Origin: Chloroflexota bacterium
GTDB lineage: Bacteria; Chloroflexota; Chloroflexia; Chloroflexales; Roseiflexaceae
Reading direction: 5' to 3'
NCBI GenBank assembly: GCA_013388755.1
Contig: JACAEQ010000015.1
Span: 1-39,870 of the forward strand
DNA: 39,870 bases
Shown here piece after piece: positions 24,515 to 33,430 of the stretch. The notes under the pieces were generated by a model. That model ran no database searches. It was given only the letters and a program-made list of their open reading frames with translations, and was not told the origin of the DNA. Position 1 is the stretch's first letter. Each line of letters begins with the position of its first letter. A program made the position numbers and the translations under genes.

Positions 24515-25696
24515 ATGGCCACCGAGATCGTGGAGCGAACACAACAGGAATGGGCGCGGACGCTCGAGCATTTACTTGATGTCGCGCGAACCCACGGGTT
24601 CCTGACGTATAGCGAAATACTCGACGCGTTGCCACAACCGGAGCATCATGTTGCTGATGTGGACCAGTTGTACGCGCTGTTGCAGGCCGAGGGCATTCGC
24701 GTCGTTGAGAGCCCGGCGGAGGCGGCTGAGAATGGGCAGAACGCCGAAGATGATCTTCTGGCCGAATTGCCGGATCTGGCCGATGTGGCGCTCGATGATC
24801 CAGTGCGCATGTACTTGCAGGAGATCGGGCAGGTGCCGTTGCTCTCGGCTGAACAGGAAGTGATACTGGCCAAAGCAATGGAGGCCGGGCACCGGGCACG
24901 TTGTGCCCTCGAGCGCGAGGAGTATGGCTCCTGGCACGAACGTATGCTGTATGAGCAACAGGTGGCAAGTGGCAGTGAAGCTCGCCAGCACCTGATCCAG
25001 GCCAATCTGCGGCTGGTCGTCTCGATCGCCAAGAAGTACACATCGTATGGCCTCACGATGATGGATCTGGTGCAGGAGGGGAACATTGGCCTCATGCGTG
25101 CCGTTGAGAAGTTCGACTATACGAAAGGTCATAAATTCTCAACCTACGCAACCTGGTGGATCCGCCAGGCGATTACCCGGGCGATTGCCGACCAGAGCCG
25201 GACGATTCGCCTGCCGGTTCATATGGGTGAGGCTATCAGCCAGGTGAAGCGTACATCCCACAAACTGCAACAGACGATGCAGCGTGAACCGACGCCAGAA
25301 GAGATTGCCGACGCAATGGGGATCAGTTCGACCAAGGTGCGGCGTACACTTGAGGCATCAATGCATCCCCTCTCACTGGAAATGCCGGTAGGTCAGGAAG
25401 GTGAAGGGCGCATGGGTGACTTCATCGAGGATGATCGAGTCTCGACGCCGGCTGAAGCTGCTGCTGCCTCCATGTTGCGCGAACAACTGGAAGAAGTATT
25501 GCAGAAGCTCCCCGAACGTGAGCGCAAGATTATCCAGTTGCGCTATGGCCTGAAGGATGGCCGTTATCGCACACTTGAGGAAGTAGGGGTGGAGTTCGGC
25601 ATCACGCGTGAGCGGATTCGCCAGATTGAGGCGGTCGCGTTACGTAAGTTGCGCCATCCCCATCTGGGTAAGAAGTTGCGCGGCTACCTCGACTGA
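24515..25696 (+). CDS. sigA: RNA polymerase primary sigma factor (sigma-70)
   Basis: A 393-aa primary-type sigma factor. It has a region 1.1-like N-terminus ([13 protein letters not shown]... [17 protein letters not shown]), region 1.2 [18 protein letters not shown] near 94, region 2 ([39 protein letters not shown]), region 3 ([20 protein letters not shown]) and region 4 ([20 protein letters not shown]). All DNA-contact regions are complete. AAGAAGG lies 7 bases before ATG 24515. A clear terminator follows. Whether it is the only group-1 sigma of the cell cannot be judged here; it could be a group-2 paralogue. Confidence 0.92.
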   Translation: MATEIVERTQQEWARTLEHLLDVARTHGFLTYSEILDALPQPEHHVADVDQLYALLQAEGIRVVESPAEAAENGQNAEDDLLAELPDLADVALDDPVRMYLQEIGQVPLLSAEQEVILAKAMEAGHRARCALEREEYGSWHERMLYEQQVASGSEARQHLIQANLRLVVSIAKKYTSYGLTMMDLVQEGNIGLMRAVEKFDYTKGHKFSTYATWWIRQAITRAIADQSRTIRLPVHMGEAISQVKRTSHKLQQTMQREPTPEEIADAMGISSTKVRRTLEASMHPLSLEMPVGQEGEGRMGDFIEDDRVSTPAEAAAASMLREQLEEVLQKLPERERKIIQLRYGLKDGRYRTLEEVGVEFGITRERIRQIEAVALRKLRHPHLGKKLRGYLD

Positions 25697-25713
25697 ACCC
25701 TGCCTGCTCTGCC

Positions 25714-25748
25714 CCCCTCGCCCGATGACGTGCGAGGGGTTTGTTTGT
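25714..25748 (+). terminator. Rho-independent terminator of the sigma gene
   Basis: CCCCTCGC and GCGAGGGG form an 8-bp stem around a 10-base loop, directly followed by TTTGTTTGT. It lies 18 bases after the stop codon. Confidence 0.88.
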
Positions 25749-25861
25749 GTAGCCCCGCTATCGCCTCCTTTATACTCATGTCATCGGGCCTGACCCGGCG
25801 GCAACCGCCCGGAATGACAACGATCATCCCGCCCCGCAATGCCCGGCAAACGCACGACTCC

Positions 25862-25870
25862 TGGTATACT
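25862..25870 (+). promoter_or_regulatory. Extended -10 upstream of the pterin dehydratase gene
   Basis: TGG followed by TATACT (25865-25870). No good -35. Predicted leader is about 170 bases. The rest of 25749-26045 holds no gene I can support. Confidence 0.4.
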
Positions 25871-26045
25871 ACTTTCGTCAGGTAGCACGGCGCTGTCACC
25901 GGCATCCCATGCACCCTGAGTCGTGCATGCGGAGCAAGGGTTGCAGACCTCGTGGCCGGCAGTGGATAGAGTGGCATACTGCCGGCGAGTACCCGGCGCT
26001 CAGTGCCTGGATGATGAGTGGATCCCTGCGCATAAGGAGTTGCAG

Positions 26046-26327
26046 ATGGCAGAAAAACTGAGTGAGGCCGAGATCGTGGAGCGTCTCGGTGAACTGACCG
26101 GATGGACGCGCGATGGCGATGAGATTCGCAAGACGTTTCAGCTCCCATCGTTCCCATCGGCAATTGCATTTGTGGTCAATGTCGGCTTCCTGGCCGAAGC
26201 CGCAGGCCATCATCCCGATATTGATATTCGCTGGCGCAAGGTGACGTTGAGCCTCACGACCCATGATGCTGGCGGGCTGTCGCAGAAAGATTTCGATCTC
26301 GCCGAGCAGCTTGACGAGATTATCTGA
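26046..26327 (+). CDS. 4a-hydroxytetrahydrobiopterin dehydratase (PCD/DCoH)
   Basis: A 93-aa pterin-4a-carbinolamine dehydratase. WTRDGDEIRKTFQLPSFPSA, the catalytic GHHPDIDIRW motif, and VTLSLTTHDAGGLSQKDFDL match the family. It recycles the 4a-hydroxy pterin made by aromatic amino-acid hydroxylases; in bacteria lacking such hydroxylases it may act on molybdopterin-related substrates. No hydroxylase is nearby. ATG 26046 is set by AAGGAG at 26034-26039. A longer in-frame ORF from 25923 has no similarity. Confidence 0.93.
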   Translation: MAEKLSEAEIVERLGELTGWTRDGDEIRKTFQLPSFPSAIAFVVNVGFLAEAAGHHPDIDIRWRKVTLSLTTHDAGGLSQKDFDLAEQLDEII

Positions 26328-26337
26328 GTTGCATGCG

Positions 26338-26889
26338 GTGAGCGATCGAGACGCAATCGATCATGTGGGCACTTTGCCGATTGGGCGCGGCTGGACGTAT
26401 CGTCTGCGCCAGCTCATCGCCGCACTCACCGCGCGCGTGCGCCCCGATGAACGGGCGCTGCTTGCTCGCATCCTGAATGATGAGCAGGTGCGGTTGTTCG
26501 AGGCTATGCCGCGTTTCGACCAGCGGCATAGTCTCGATGTGTATTATGCGCTGGCACGCGCCGGGTATGATCATCCTCAACTCCTGCAGGCTGCGCTATT
26601 ACACGACTGTGGCAAGGTCGATTCGGCAGGGCGCACCATTCCGCTTCTCTACTATGGCCTGATTGTGATCCTCCAGCACAGTGCGCCACGCCTCTACATA
26701 TATGCTGCGCGTCACGGTCACGGGCCGTTGCGCCCTTTTGCCGTCCACGCTGGCCATGAGCAGCGAAGCGCCACGTATGCGGCAGCAGCCGGTAGTGATC
26801 CGGTTGTGGTACAGATACTCCGTGATTATGCGACGAAACGCTCGACTCCGCTGACCAGCGCGTTGCGCGCCGCAGATGATATGCATTGA
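26338..26889 (+). CDS. HD-domain protein
   Basis: A protein of about 183 aa with an HD phosphohydrolase domain: the first His in RHSLDVYYALARAG, then LQAALLHDCGKVDSAGRTI with the HD pair, and a later helix with HAGHEQRSATYAAAAGSD that could give further metal ligands. Substrate unknown (small relatives act on nucleotides). The start is uncertain: GTG 26338 or TTG 26329 come right after the pterin dehydratase stop, and ATG 26263 would overlap that gene. Probably cotranscribed with the dehydratase. Confidence 0.75.
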   Translation: MSDRDAIDHVGTLPIGRGWTYRLRQLIAALTARVRPDERALLARILNDEQVRLFEAMPRFDQRHSLDVYYALARAGYDHPQLLQAALLHDCGKVDSAGRTIPLLYYGLIVILQHSAPRLYIYAARHGHGPLRPFAVHAGHEQRSATYAAAAGSDPVVVQILRDYATKRSTPLTSALRAADDMH

Positions 26890-26988
26890 TTCGACCTGGC
26901 GACGCCGCTTATCCGAGACGCCGGGCATCGGGCGATATGCACCCTCCACACGCGGAATTGCCTGCCCGCCGGCAGCGGGAGCCATGCC

Positions 26989-27813
26989 ATGATTGGCGAT
27001 CAGCCTGATTACACCATCACACTACCGGTGTTCGAAGGGCCGCTCGATCTCTTGCTGCGTCTGATCGAACGCGAGGAACTGGATATCACTACGGTTGCGC
27101 TGGCACATGTCGCCGAACAGTATCTTGCGCATGTTCGTGCCATGCATGCGCCCGATCCAGCATCACTCTCATCCTTTCTGACGGTTGCAGCCCGGCTGTT
27201 GCTGTTGAAGTCGCGCGCGTTGCTGCCGCGCCCACCGTCCGCTGCTGATGATCCAGGTGACGATGGCACCGACCTGGTGCGCCAGCTTCACGAGTATCAG
27301 CGCTTCAAGCAACTGGCTGCCATCCTGCGCCGCATGGAAGGGCGGGTTACCTATGCGCGCCTTGCGCCGCCGGCCACGCCACGTATGGCTGCACTGGATC
27401 ATACGCTTGCTGACATGATCGCCGCAGTGCAACGCCGTATGCAGTTACGGTTGCCGCTCGATCCGCCTGTTGCGGCGCTGCCCGCGCCAAAAATCGTGAC
27501 TGTCGGCGAGATGGCGGATCGTATTCGATCCCGGCTCCTCGAACGCCCCTGGATCGCGTTTGAAGAAGTGCTCTCACTGGCGGCACAGCGCATCGAGATC
27601 ATTGTTGCGTTGTGGGCGGTTCTTGAACTGCTCAAGCGGCGCGCCATCCTGGCGGAGCAGGCCGAATTGTTCGGCGCGATCGTCATCCGGCGCGGCCCGC
27701 ATCTGCATGATGTCGATCTCCACGCACTGGCGCTCGATACGGAAGCGGAGACCGGCCGGCAGGAATACTATCATCCGCACATGTCGCAGCAAGACAAACC
27801 TGGCGCATACTGA
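26989..27813 (+). CDS. scpA: Segregation and condensation protein A
   Basis: A 274-aa kleisin that bridges SMC heads with ScpB in chromosome condensation. The N-terminus VFEGPLDLLLRLIEREELDITTVALA and SFLTVAARLLLLKSRALLP are diagnostic, and the C-terminal winged helix is seen in FEEVLSLAAQRIEIIVALWA VLELLKRR. GGGAG lies 7 bases before ATG 26989. scpB is not adjacent. It is followed after 39 bases by a kinase with its own promoter. Confidence 0.94.
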   Translation: MIGDQPDYTITLPVFEGPLDLLLRLIEREELDITTVALAHVAEQYLAHVRAMHAPDPASLSSFLTVAARLLLLKSRALLPRPPSAADDPGDDGTDLVRQLHEYQRFKQLAAILRRMEGRVTYARLAPPATPRMAALDHTLADMIAAVQRRMQLRLPLDPPVAALPAPKIVTVGEMADRIRSRLLERPWIAFEEVLSLAAQRIEIIVALWAVLELLKRRAILAEQAELFGAIVIRRGPHLHDVDLHALALDTEAETGRQEYYHPHMSQQDKPGAY

Positions 27814-27836
27814 TGGGCACGGCTCTGCAGTAAATA

Positions 27837-27846
27837 ATGGTACAAT
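27837..27846 (+). promoter_or_regulatory. Extended -10 of the GAF-kinase gene (leaderless)
   Basis: TGG then TACAAT (27841-27846), with ATG at 27853. The predicted transcription start falls on the ATG, and no ribosome site is present, so the message should be leaderless. Confidence 0.5.
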
Positions 27847-27852
27847 AATCGT

Positions 27853-30078
27853 ATGGATCATTCCCCGGCCCGCATCCAGTCGCATCTTTCCGCCATGGAC
27901 GTGGCGCGTCTCCTGCCGCTCGGCGATCTGCTGGCGCTCGGCGCGCAACACGGCGCGGATATTTCGCCCGAAACGCTGCTGCAGGATGTTGCTGACGCGT
28001 TGCGGCGCGTATTCGGGTTACCGCGCGTCTATGTGCGCCTGCGTGATGTGGATACCGACGTGCTCCAGGCGTGCGCATTCGCCGGGATCAGTGAGGCGAC
28101 AGTGGCACGATTACGCGCTGCGCCGGTGGCACCGGGGCGCTACCAGGCGCTCCTCCAACCACGCTATCGCCTCAGCGAGTCCTACCTTGTGCCTGGCGAT
28201 GAGACCGCGGGCCCTGAAATAACAGTACAGTGCGATGAGTTGCGCACGCTGATCATTCCACTCCGCGGGCGCAGCGATCGCTTGCTGGGCGCAATCTATG
28301 TGGCGCCGCCGGCCGACCCTGCAGCGCTCGACCCGGCGCAGGTGCGCGTGCTCGAGGCGGTGGCGCGTCAGGCCGGTCAGGCGCTCGAACATGCACGCAT
28401 GGCAGCGCGTATGCAACGGCTGCTGACCAAAGAACAGTTGCTCGTCGAGCTTGGACGCGATGTCAGTACAACCCTCGAACTGGAGCAGATTCTGCAGCGC
28501 ACCATTGAGCACCTGCGCCACGCTTTTCCACACTGCGCCATTGTCTTGCTGAATGATGCCGACGAACTCGAAGTGACGGCTGCGTCCTGCGCCATTGATG
28601 AAACAATGCGCCAGAAACGGCTGAAAGTTGGTGAAGGGATCTGCGGTTGGGTCGTGCAGACAGGTCAGCCGTTTCTGAGTAACGATACGTTACACGAAAC
28701 GCGAGTGCGCCCTGCGATCGTTGATGGTACCGGTGATGTGCCAGCTTCCTATGTCGCCGTCCCGTTGCGAACGGGGGGCAAAGTGATCGGTGTGCTGAGC
28801 GCCCATGCCGATCGGCTCAATGTCTTCACCTATGAAGATGTTGATTTACTGGAAGCGGTTGCCGCGCAGATCGGGGGCCCGATTGCAGGTGCACGGCTGT
28901 ACCAGGAAGCGCAACGACTCGCCGAACAGGTGCGGCGCCGGAACAAACAGCTTGAGGTCATCAATGCGCTGGCACGCATGGCCGTCTCTACGATCGATAT
29001 CGAACGCATGCTGCGTACAGTCGCGCTCCAGATTCAGCAGGGATTCGGCTATGGTCACGTCGAGGTGTTCCTGGTGGCTGAGGAGGCACGCGAGTTCGTG
29101 CTGGCGGCACAGGCGGGCGTGCTGGCACAAGATCATGCCGTCTATCATCAGGCGCTGGATTCCGGCGTGCTCGGGCGCGCCTTCCATACCGCAACAACGA
29201 TCCGGGTCGATGATGTGCTGCTGGCGCCGGATTATGTGGCAACACGCGAATCTTCCATCCGGTCGGAACTGTGCGTGCCGATCGTCGCCAGTGGGCGCGT
29301 GCTGGGCCTGCTGAACCTGGAATCACGCCGGGTGGCTGCATTTGGCGACGAAGATGTGGCAACGCTGGAGACGGTCGCCGATGTGCTGGCCAGCGCGATC
29401 GAGAATGCGCGGCTCTACCAGCGTGCCCAGGAAGCGGCTATTCTTGAGGAGCGCAGCCGCCTGGCACGCGACCTGCACGACTCGGTGTCACAACAACTGT
29501 TTAGTATGACGCTGACGGCCCGGGCGGTGCGTTCCCAGCTCGGCAAGAACCCCGCGCGTACCGTGGAACAGCTTGAGCGCCTGCAAGAGACCGCGGCAAC
29601 CGCGCTGGCCGAAATGCGCGCGCTGATTTTTCAGTTGCGCCCCCCCGGCCTGAGCGAACAGGGGCTGATTGCAACCATCCAGCAGCACGTGGCGTTGTTG
29701 AAACGGCGCGAGGGGCTGTCCGTCGCATTGAGCGTGACCGGCGAGGAGCGCTTTGGTCGTGGCATTGAACAGGCGATCTACCGCATTGCTCAGGAGGCGT
29801 TGAATAATGTGGTTAAACACGCCGGTGCCAGCCAGGTATCGGTGTGCCTTGACCTCTCACCGCAGGAAGTGCGGCTGCGTATCACCGACGACGGGCGCGG
29901 CTTCGATCCGACGACGGTGAGTCATGGTCGCCATCTGGGGCTTATTAGCATGCGCGAGCGCGCACACGAGATTGGCGGGCGATTCGAACTGCATACCCGG
30001 CCAGGGATGGGCGCCGAAATTGTCGTGGTGGTGCCGCGACATGCCGATGAGCACGAAGAACGCTCCGTCCAGCGCTGA
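27853..30078 (+). CDS. GAF-domain sensor histidine kinase, NarL-partner type (HisKA_3)
   Basis: A 741-aa cytosolic kinase. It has three GAF domains (about 20-180, divergent; 195-350; 370-515), then a dimerisation/phosphoacceptor helix of HisKA_3 type (EERSRLARDLHDSVSQQLFS, phospho-His542) and a C-terminal HATPase domain with RIAQEALNNVVKHAGAS, DDGRGFDP and HLGLISMRERA. No membrane segments, so it senses an internal ligand or redox state. Next to it, 70 bases downstream, lies the LuxR/NarL-type regulator it should phosphorylate. Predicted leaderless. Confidence 0.93.
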   Translation: MDHSPARIQSHLSAMDVARLLPLGDLLALGAQHGADISPETLLQDVADALRRVFGLPRVYVRLRDVDTDVLQACAFAGISEATVARLRAAPVAPGRYQALLQPRYRLSESYLVPGDETAGPEITVQCDELRTLIIPLRGRSDRLLGAIYVAPPADPAALDPAQVRVLEAVARQAGQALEHARMAARMQRLLTKEQLLVELGRDVSTTLELEQILQRTIEHLRHAFPHCAIVLLNDADELEVTAASCAIDETMRQKRLKVGEGICGWVVQTGQPFLSNDTLHETRVRPAIVDGTGDVPASYVAVPLRTGGKVIGVLSAHADRLNVFTYEDVDLLEAVAAQIGGPIAGARLYQEAQRLAEQVRRRNKQLEVINALARMAVSTIDIERMLRTVALQIQQGFGYGHVEVFLVAEEAREFVLAAQAGVLAQDHAVYHQALDSGVLGRAFHTATTIRVDDVLLAPDYVATRESSIRSELCVPIVASGRVLGLLNLESRRVAAFGDEDVATLETVADVLASAIENARLYQRAQEAAILEERSRLARDLHDSVSQQLFSMTLTARAVRSQLGKNPARTVEQLERLQETAATALAEMRALIFQLRPPGLSEQGLIATIQQHVALLKRREGLSVALSVTGEERFGRGIEQAIYRIAQEALNNVVKHAGASQVSVCLDLSPQEVRLRITDDGRGFDPTTVSHGRHLGLISMRERAHEIGGRFELHTRPGMGAEIVVVVPRHADEHEERSVQR

Positions 30079-30148
30079 CACCCACCGTGCGACCCGGTTC
30101 GCACTCCCGGGAACAGGGTAACCATTGGTGAACGAAAGGAGCGATCCC

Positions 30149-30796
30149 ATGGAGCGAGTGAGTGTCCTTCTGATTGATGATCATCGCGTCGTCCGCCAGG
30201 GGTTGCGCGATTTTCTGGAGTCGCAGGACGACATCGAGATTGTCGGTGAGGCGGCAAGTGGCGAAGAAGGGGTGAAACTGGCGCAGGAACGTCTCCCCGA
30301 CGTCGTGCTGATGGACATGGTGCTGCCGGGGATCGACGGTGTCGAAGCAACCCGGCGCATCAAGGCCGTCTGCCCATCGACACGCATCATCGTGCTGACA
30401 TCGTTCGCCGATGACGACAAGGTCTTTCCTGCCATCAAAGCAGGCGCGATCTCCTATTTGCTGAAGGATGTCCAGCCCGAAGAACTGGCGCGCGCCATTC
30501 GCGCTGCGCAGCGCAATGAAGCTGTCTTGCATCCCGAGGTGGCGGCCAAGTTGATGCAGGAGTTCAGCACCCCGCGGACCACCGATGATTCGGTGGAGCA
30601 ACTCACCGAGCGCGAACTTGATGTGCTGCGCCAGATCGCGCATGGCAAGAGCAATAAAGAAATCGCCGACACCCTCATTATCAGCGAGAAGACGGTCAAG
30701 ACCCACGTATCGAATATTCTCTCGAAACTCCATCTCGCCGATCGCACGCAGGCGGCGATCTACGCATTGCGCCAGCGCCTGGTGCCGATGGACTGA
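30149..30796 (+). CDS. NarL/FixJ-family response regulator
   Basis: A 215-aa regulator: receiver domain with acidic D10/D11, phosphoacceptor D56 in VVLMDMVLPGIDG, and Lys106 in YLLKDV; and a LuxR-type helix-turn-helix (LTERELDVLRQIAHGKSNKE then IADTLIISEKTVKTHVSNIL). AAGGAG 7 bases upstream sets ATG 30149. It is the partner of the upstream GAF kinase. Predicted to bind DNA as a dimer after phosphorylation. Its gene converges with the next regulator; the 81 bases between hold only a weak 6-bp stem AGCGGG/CCCGCT (30840-30864). Confidence 0.94.
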   Translation: MERVSVLLIDDHRVVRQGLRDFLESQDDIEIVGEAASGEEGVKLAQERLPDVVLMDMVLPGIDGVEATRRIKAVCPSTRIIVLTSFADDDKVFPAIKAGAISYLLKDVQPEELARAIRAAQRNEAVLHPEVAAKLMQEFSTPRTTDDSVEQLTERELDVLRQIAHGKSNKEIADTLIISEKTVKTHVSNILSKLHLADRTQAAIYALRQRLVPMD

Positions 30797-30877
30797 GGTG
30801 AAACACCAGCGATTGGTACGACAGGCGCGCCTCGCAGGCAGCGGGTGCGCACGCCATGCCCGCTGAGTGCGGCTCGT

Positions 30878-31612
30878 TCAGGTTGACGCCGGCCCCTTGC
30901 CCAGATCAACGAAGCGATACCCGATGCCGCGCTCGGTGAGAATATAGCGCGGGTTGGCCGGATCTTCCTCGATCTTCTGGCGCAAATAGGTCACATACAG
31001 GCGCAGATAGTGGGTTTCATCACGATATTCCGGCCCCCAGACCTTGCTCAACAGTTGCTCGTGGGTCATCACATACCCGGCGTTCTGCACCAGATGGTAC
31101 AGCAGACGATACTCCGTCGGGCGCAGGTTCACCCGTTCGCCATTGACGAGTACCTCGCGCCGCGCGAAATCAATCTCAAGCCGGTCGTCAACCCTGACCA
31201 GCGTCTGTGGCGCCGGTGGAGGCGTATAGTGGCGGCGCAACACGGCGCGAATGCGGCTGACCAGTTCACGATGGCTGAATGGCTTGCCGATATAGTCGTC
31301 GGCACCCAGTTCTAACCCTTTGATGCGGTCGTCCTCATCGTCTTTCGCCGTGAGGACCAGCACCGGCACCGACGACGACTGGCGCAGTCGCCGCAGTGTC
31401 TCGAAGCCATCCATGACCGGCATCATAATATCGAGCAGCACCACGTCGGGCATCTCGTCGCGCGCTTTTTCGAGCGCCTCGCGCCCGTTCGCCGCGCTGA
31501 TAACCCGGCACCCCTCAAGTTCCAGGTTCATACGCATGAAGTTGACCATGCGCGGCTCATCATCAACCACCAGGATCAACTTGTCTTTGAGTTCTGCCAT
31601 GCGGTATTCCAT
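30878..31612 (-). CDS. OmpR-family response regulator
   Basis: A 244-aa regulator with receiver domain (acidic residues D17/D18, phosphoacceptor D61 in [13 protein letters not shown], Lys110) and winged helix ([51 protein letters not shown]). The start is ATG 31612, 3 bases after the kinase stop; ATG 31600 four codons later is also possible. Cotranscribed with the upstream GAF/PAS kinase, its presumed partner. The [14 protein letters not shown] wording is close to KdpE-like regulators, but no kdp genes are seen. Confidence 0.93.
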   Translation of the reverse strand: MEYRMAELKDKLILVVDDEPRMVNFMRMNLELEGCRVISAANGREALEKARDEMPDVVLLDIMMPVMDGFETLRRLRQSSSVPVLVLTAKDDEDDRIKGLELGADDYIGKPFSHRELVSRIRAVLRRHYTPPPAPQTLVRVDDRLEIDFARREVLVNGERVNLRPTEYRLLYHLVQNAGYVMTHEQLLSKVWGPEYRDETHYLRLYVTYLRQKIEEDPANPRYILTERGIGYRFVDLGKGPAST

Positions 31613-31615
31613 CTC

Positions 31616-33319
31616 TCAGGGCCTGGCCCCATGATCTTCCAGTAAGGGAACCTCGGTCTGTGCCGGTGCCGTGGCGGCAATCTCAGGCTCGGTCGCCGGT
31701 GCCGCATGCACGACCGGCATTGCCGCAGGACGACCAGGTGCTTCGACAGGCATCTGCTGATCGCCAAGCACCGGCGTTGCAAGCGGCAGCGTAAACGAAA
31801 AACGCGATCCGCGCCCTGGCCGGCTGTCGACCCAGATACGCCCCCCCTGGGCCTCGACGATTGCGCGTGACAAAAACAACCCCAGGCCAGCGCCTTGCGT
31901 CTCGCGACGCAACCGATTGTCAACCCGGTAGAAGCGGCGAAACAGTTTCTTTTGCTCCTCAGGTGGAATGCCGATCCCCTGATCGCTGACGGCAATAATC
32001 GCATGATCGCCGCTCAGGCGCGCTGTAATCCGGACGATCCCACCATCAGGGCTATACTTAATCGCGTTACTGACCAGATTCTCCAGCACCGTGCGCGTAC
32101 GTTCATAATCGGCATGGACCGGCGGGAAGTCTTCCGGGATCCGCAATTCAAAGGTAAACTTCTCACCGGCCTGGGGCGCAAAGCGCTCGACAACCCGGCG
32201 GGCAAGCGGCAGCACCGGCCAGTCGCTCAATTCGAGGCGCACACCATCGGCCTGCAGGCGCGATACTTCCAGCAGGCCGTTGATCTGCTGCGCCAGGCGA
32301 TCGGCCTCTTCGACAATAACGGCAAGCCCGTCGCGAAGCGTGGCCGCGTCCCAGTCGGCATCGTTGCGCGCCAGCGTTTCGGCATACCCTTTAATAATGC
32401 TGACCGGCGTCCGTAATTCGTGCGAGATGACGGAGATGAACGTATTCTGCATCTCAGCATCGATCCGTTGTTCAGTGATGTCGCGCACATTGGCGATCGC
32501 ACTGACAAACGCCCCCGTCGGGCCGCGTTGCGCCGCATAGCGGCTCTGCACATAGAGGCGCCGCCCGTCGCGTGTATCGATCCAGCCCTCGACGATCGGG
32601 TTAGGTTCCGGGGGCCGGCGCTGCAACGGGCAATCGACCAGACAGATATTCGCGCCCTGCGGCGTATGAATGGCCAGTACCTCGGCGCACGGCCGCCCGA
32701 TCGCCTCTTCACGCGGCCAGCCGGTCAGTTGTTCCATGGCGCGATTAAAGGTTGTAATGCGCCAGCGTGCATCAAGGATCATGACGCCGTCGGCGCTATT
32801 CTCGATCAGGGCATCGAGATGTTGTTTTTCGCGCAGCACGCTCTGGAAGAGACGGGCATTCGAAACTGCGATGGCCGCCTGATCAGCGAATGCCATGAGC
32901 AGTTCGCGCTCTTCGGCGGTAAACTCAACATTCAGGGCGGCGCGGAACACATAGATCACGCCAATGGTTGTATTGCGAAACGTGAGTGGGAGCGCGCTCA
33001 TATGACGGAGCGGCCGGCCAATGTCGGCGCCGACGTCGCGCAGGCGCTGGGCCAGCGCCGGCTGATCGTCCAGCGGGGTTGCCAGCAAGTCGGCAAAGGC
33101 CGGCCAGTTCTCACGCTCCAGCCCGGAAGCTGCATACACGCGAGTGACCCCATCGTCGTTGCGTAGCGCGATCAGGCCTGAATTACCGGCCAGCAGATCT
33201 ACGGCAACTTCGATCACCAGGTTGAGCACACTGGGCAGATCGAGCTGGGCTGTAATTGCGCGGCTGATGCGCAGCAGCGACTCGCGCTGCCGCAATCGCT
33301 GATCGTATCGTTCTAACAT
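31616..33319 (-). CDS. GAF-PAS sensor histidine kinase
   Basis: A 567-aa cytosolic kinase. GAF domain (about 15-165), PAS domain (about 170-285, DALIENSADGVMILDARWRI), HisKA with the H-box FISVISHELRTPVSIIKGYAE (phospho-His about 300), and HATPase with N-box (ENLVSNAIKYSPDGGI), DQGIGIPPEE and GAGLGLFLSRAIVEAQGG. A Pro/Ala-rich tail of ~70 residues follows. ATG 33319 has GGAG 10 bases upstream. The frame continues upstream only as the antisense of Hsp20 and is not coding. Partner: the regulator just downstream. Confidence 0.93.
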   Translation of the reverse strand: MLERYDQRLRQRESLLRISRAITAQLDLPSVLNLVIEVAVDLLAGNSGLIALRNDDGVTRVYAASGLERENWPAFADLLATPLDDQPALAQRLRDVGADIGRPLRHMSALPLTFRNTTIGVIYVFRAALNVEFTAEERELLMAFADQAAIAVSNARLFQSVLREKQHLDALIENSADGVMILDARWRITTFNRAMEQLTGWPREEAIGRPCAEVLAIHTPQGANICLVDCPLQRRPPEPNPIVEGWIDTRDGRRLYVQSRYAAQRGPTGAFVSAIANVRDITEQRIDAEMQNTFISVISHELRTPVSIIKGYAETLARNDADWDAATLRDGLAVIVEEADRLAQQINGLLEVSRLQADGVRLELSDWPVLPLARRVVERFAPQAGEKFTFELRIPEDFPPVHADYERTRTVLENLVSNAIKYSPDGGIVRITARLSGDHAIIAVSDQGIGIPPEEQKKLFRRFYRVDNRLRRETQGAGLGLFLSRAIVEAQGGRIWVDSRPGRGSRFSFTLPLATPVLGDQQMPVEAPGRPAAMPVVHAAPATEPEIAATAPAQTEVPLLEDHGARP

Positions 33320-33342
33320 CGTTCTAATGCTCCGTAGACGGC

Positions 33343-33351
33343 ATTCTAACA
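33343..33351 (-). promoter_or_regulatory. Extended -10 of the GAF-PAS kinase
   Basis: Minus strand TGT followed by TAGAAT (33348-33343). Transcription would start near 33336, leaving a leader of about 17 bases with GGAG. It stands back to back with the Hsp20 promoter. Confidence 0.45.
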
Positions 33352-33360
33352 CACGCCGCC

Positions 33361-33402
33361 TATACTGCTCAACAGACACCAGGGTGTGCAGCGGTGCACA
33401 CC
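33361..33402 (+). promoter_or_regulatory. Hsp20 promoter and overlapping palindrome
   Basis: TATACT (-10) at 33361-33366; then GACACC, AG, GGTGTGCA-GCGG-TGCACACC. The last pair (33383-33390 and 33395-33402) is a perfect 8-bp inverted repeat spaced by 4, and ACACC at 33376 adds a third half-site. It covers the predicted transcription start (about 33373), a likely operator of a repressor or an RNA stem. It is not a CIRCE sequence. Confidence 0.5.
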
Positions 33403-33430
33403 AGAAACAGAAGCGGAGGAGGAAACAACC

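Noticed and set aside
30840-30864. Bidirectional terminator between the two convergent regulators
   Set aside because: Only a 6-bp stem with a long loop and no T-tract; mentioned but not supported as a terminator.
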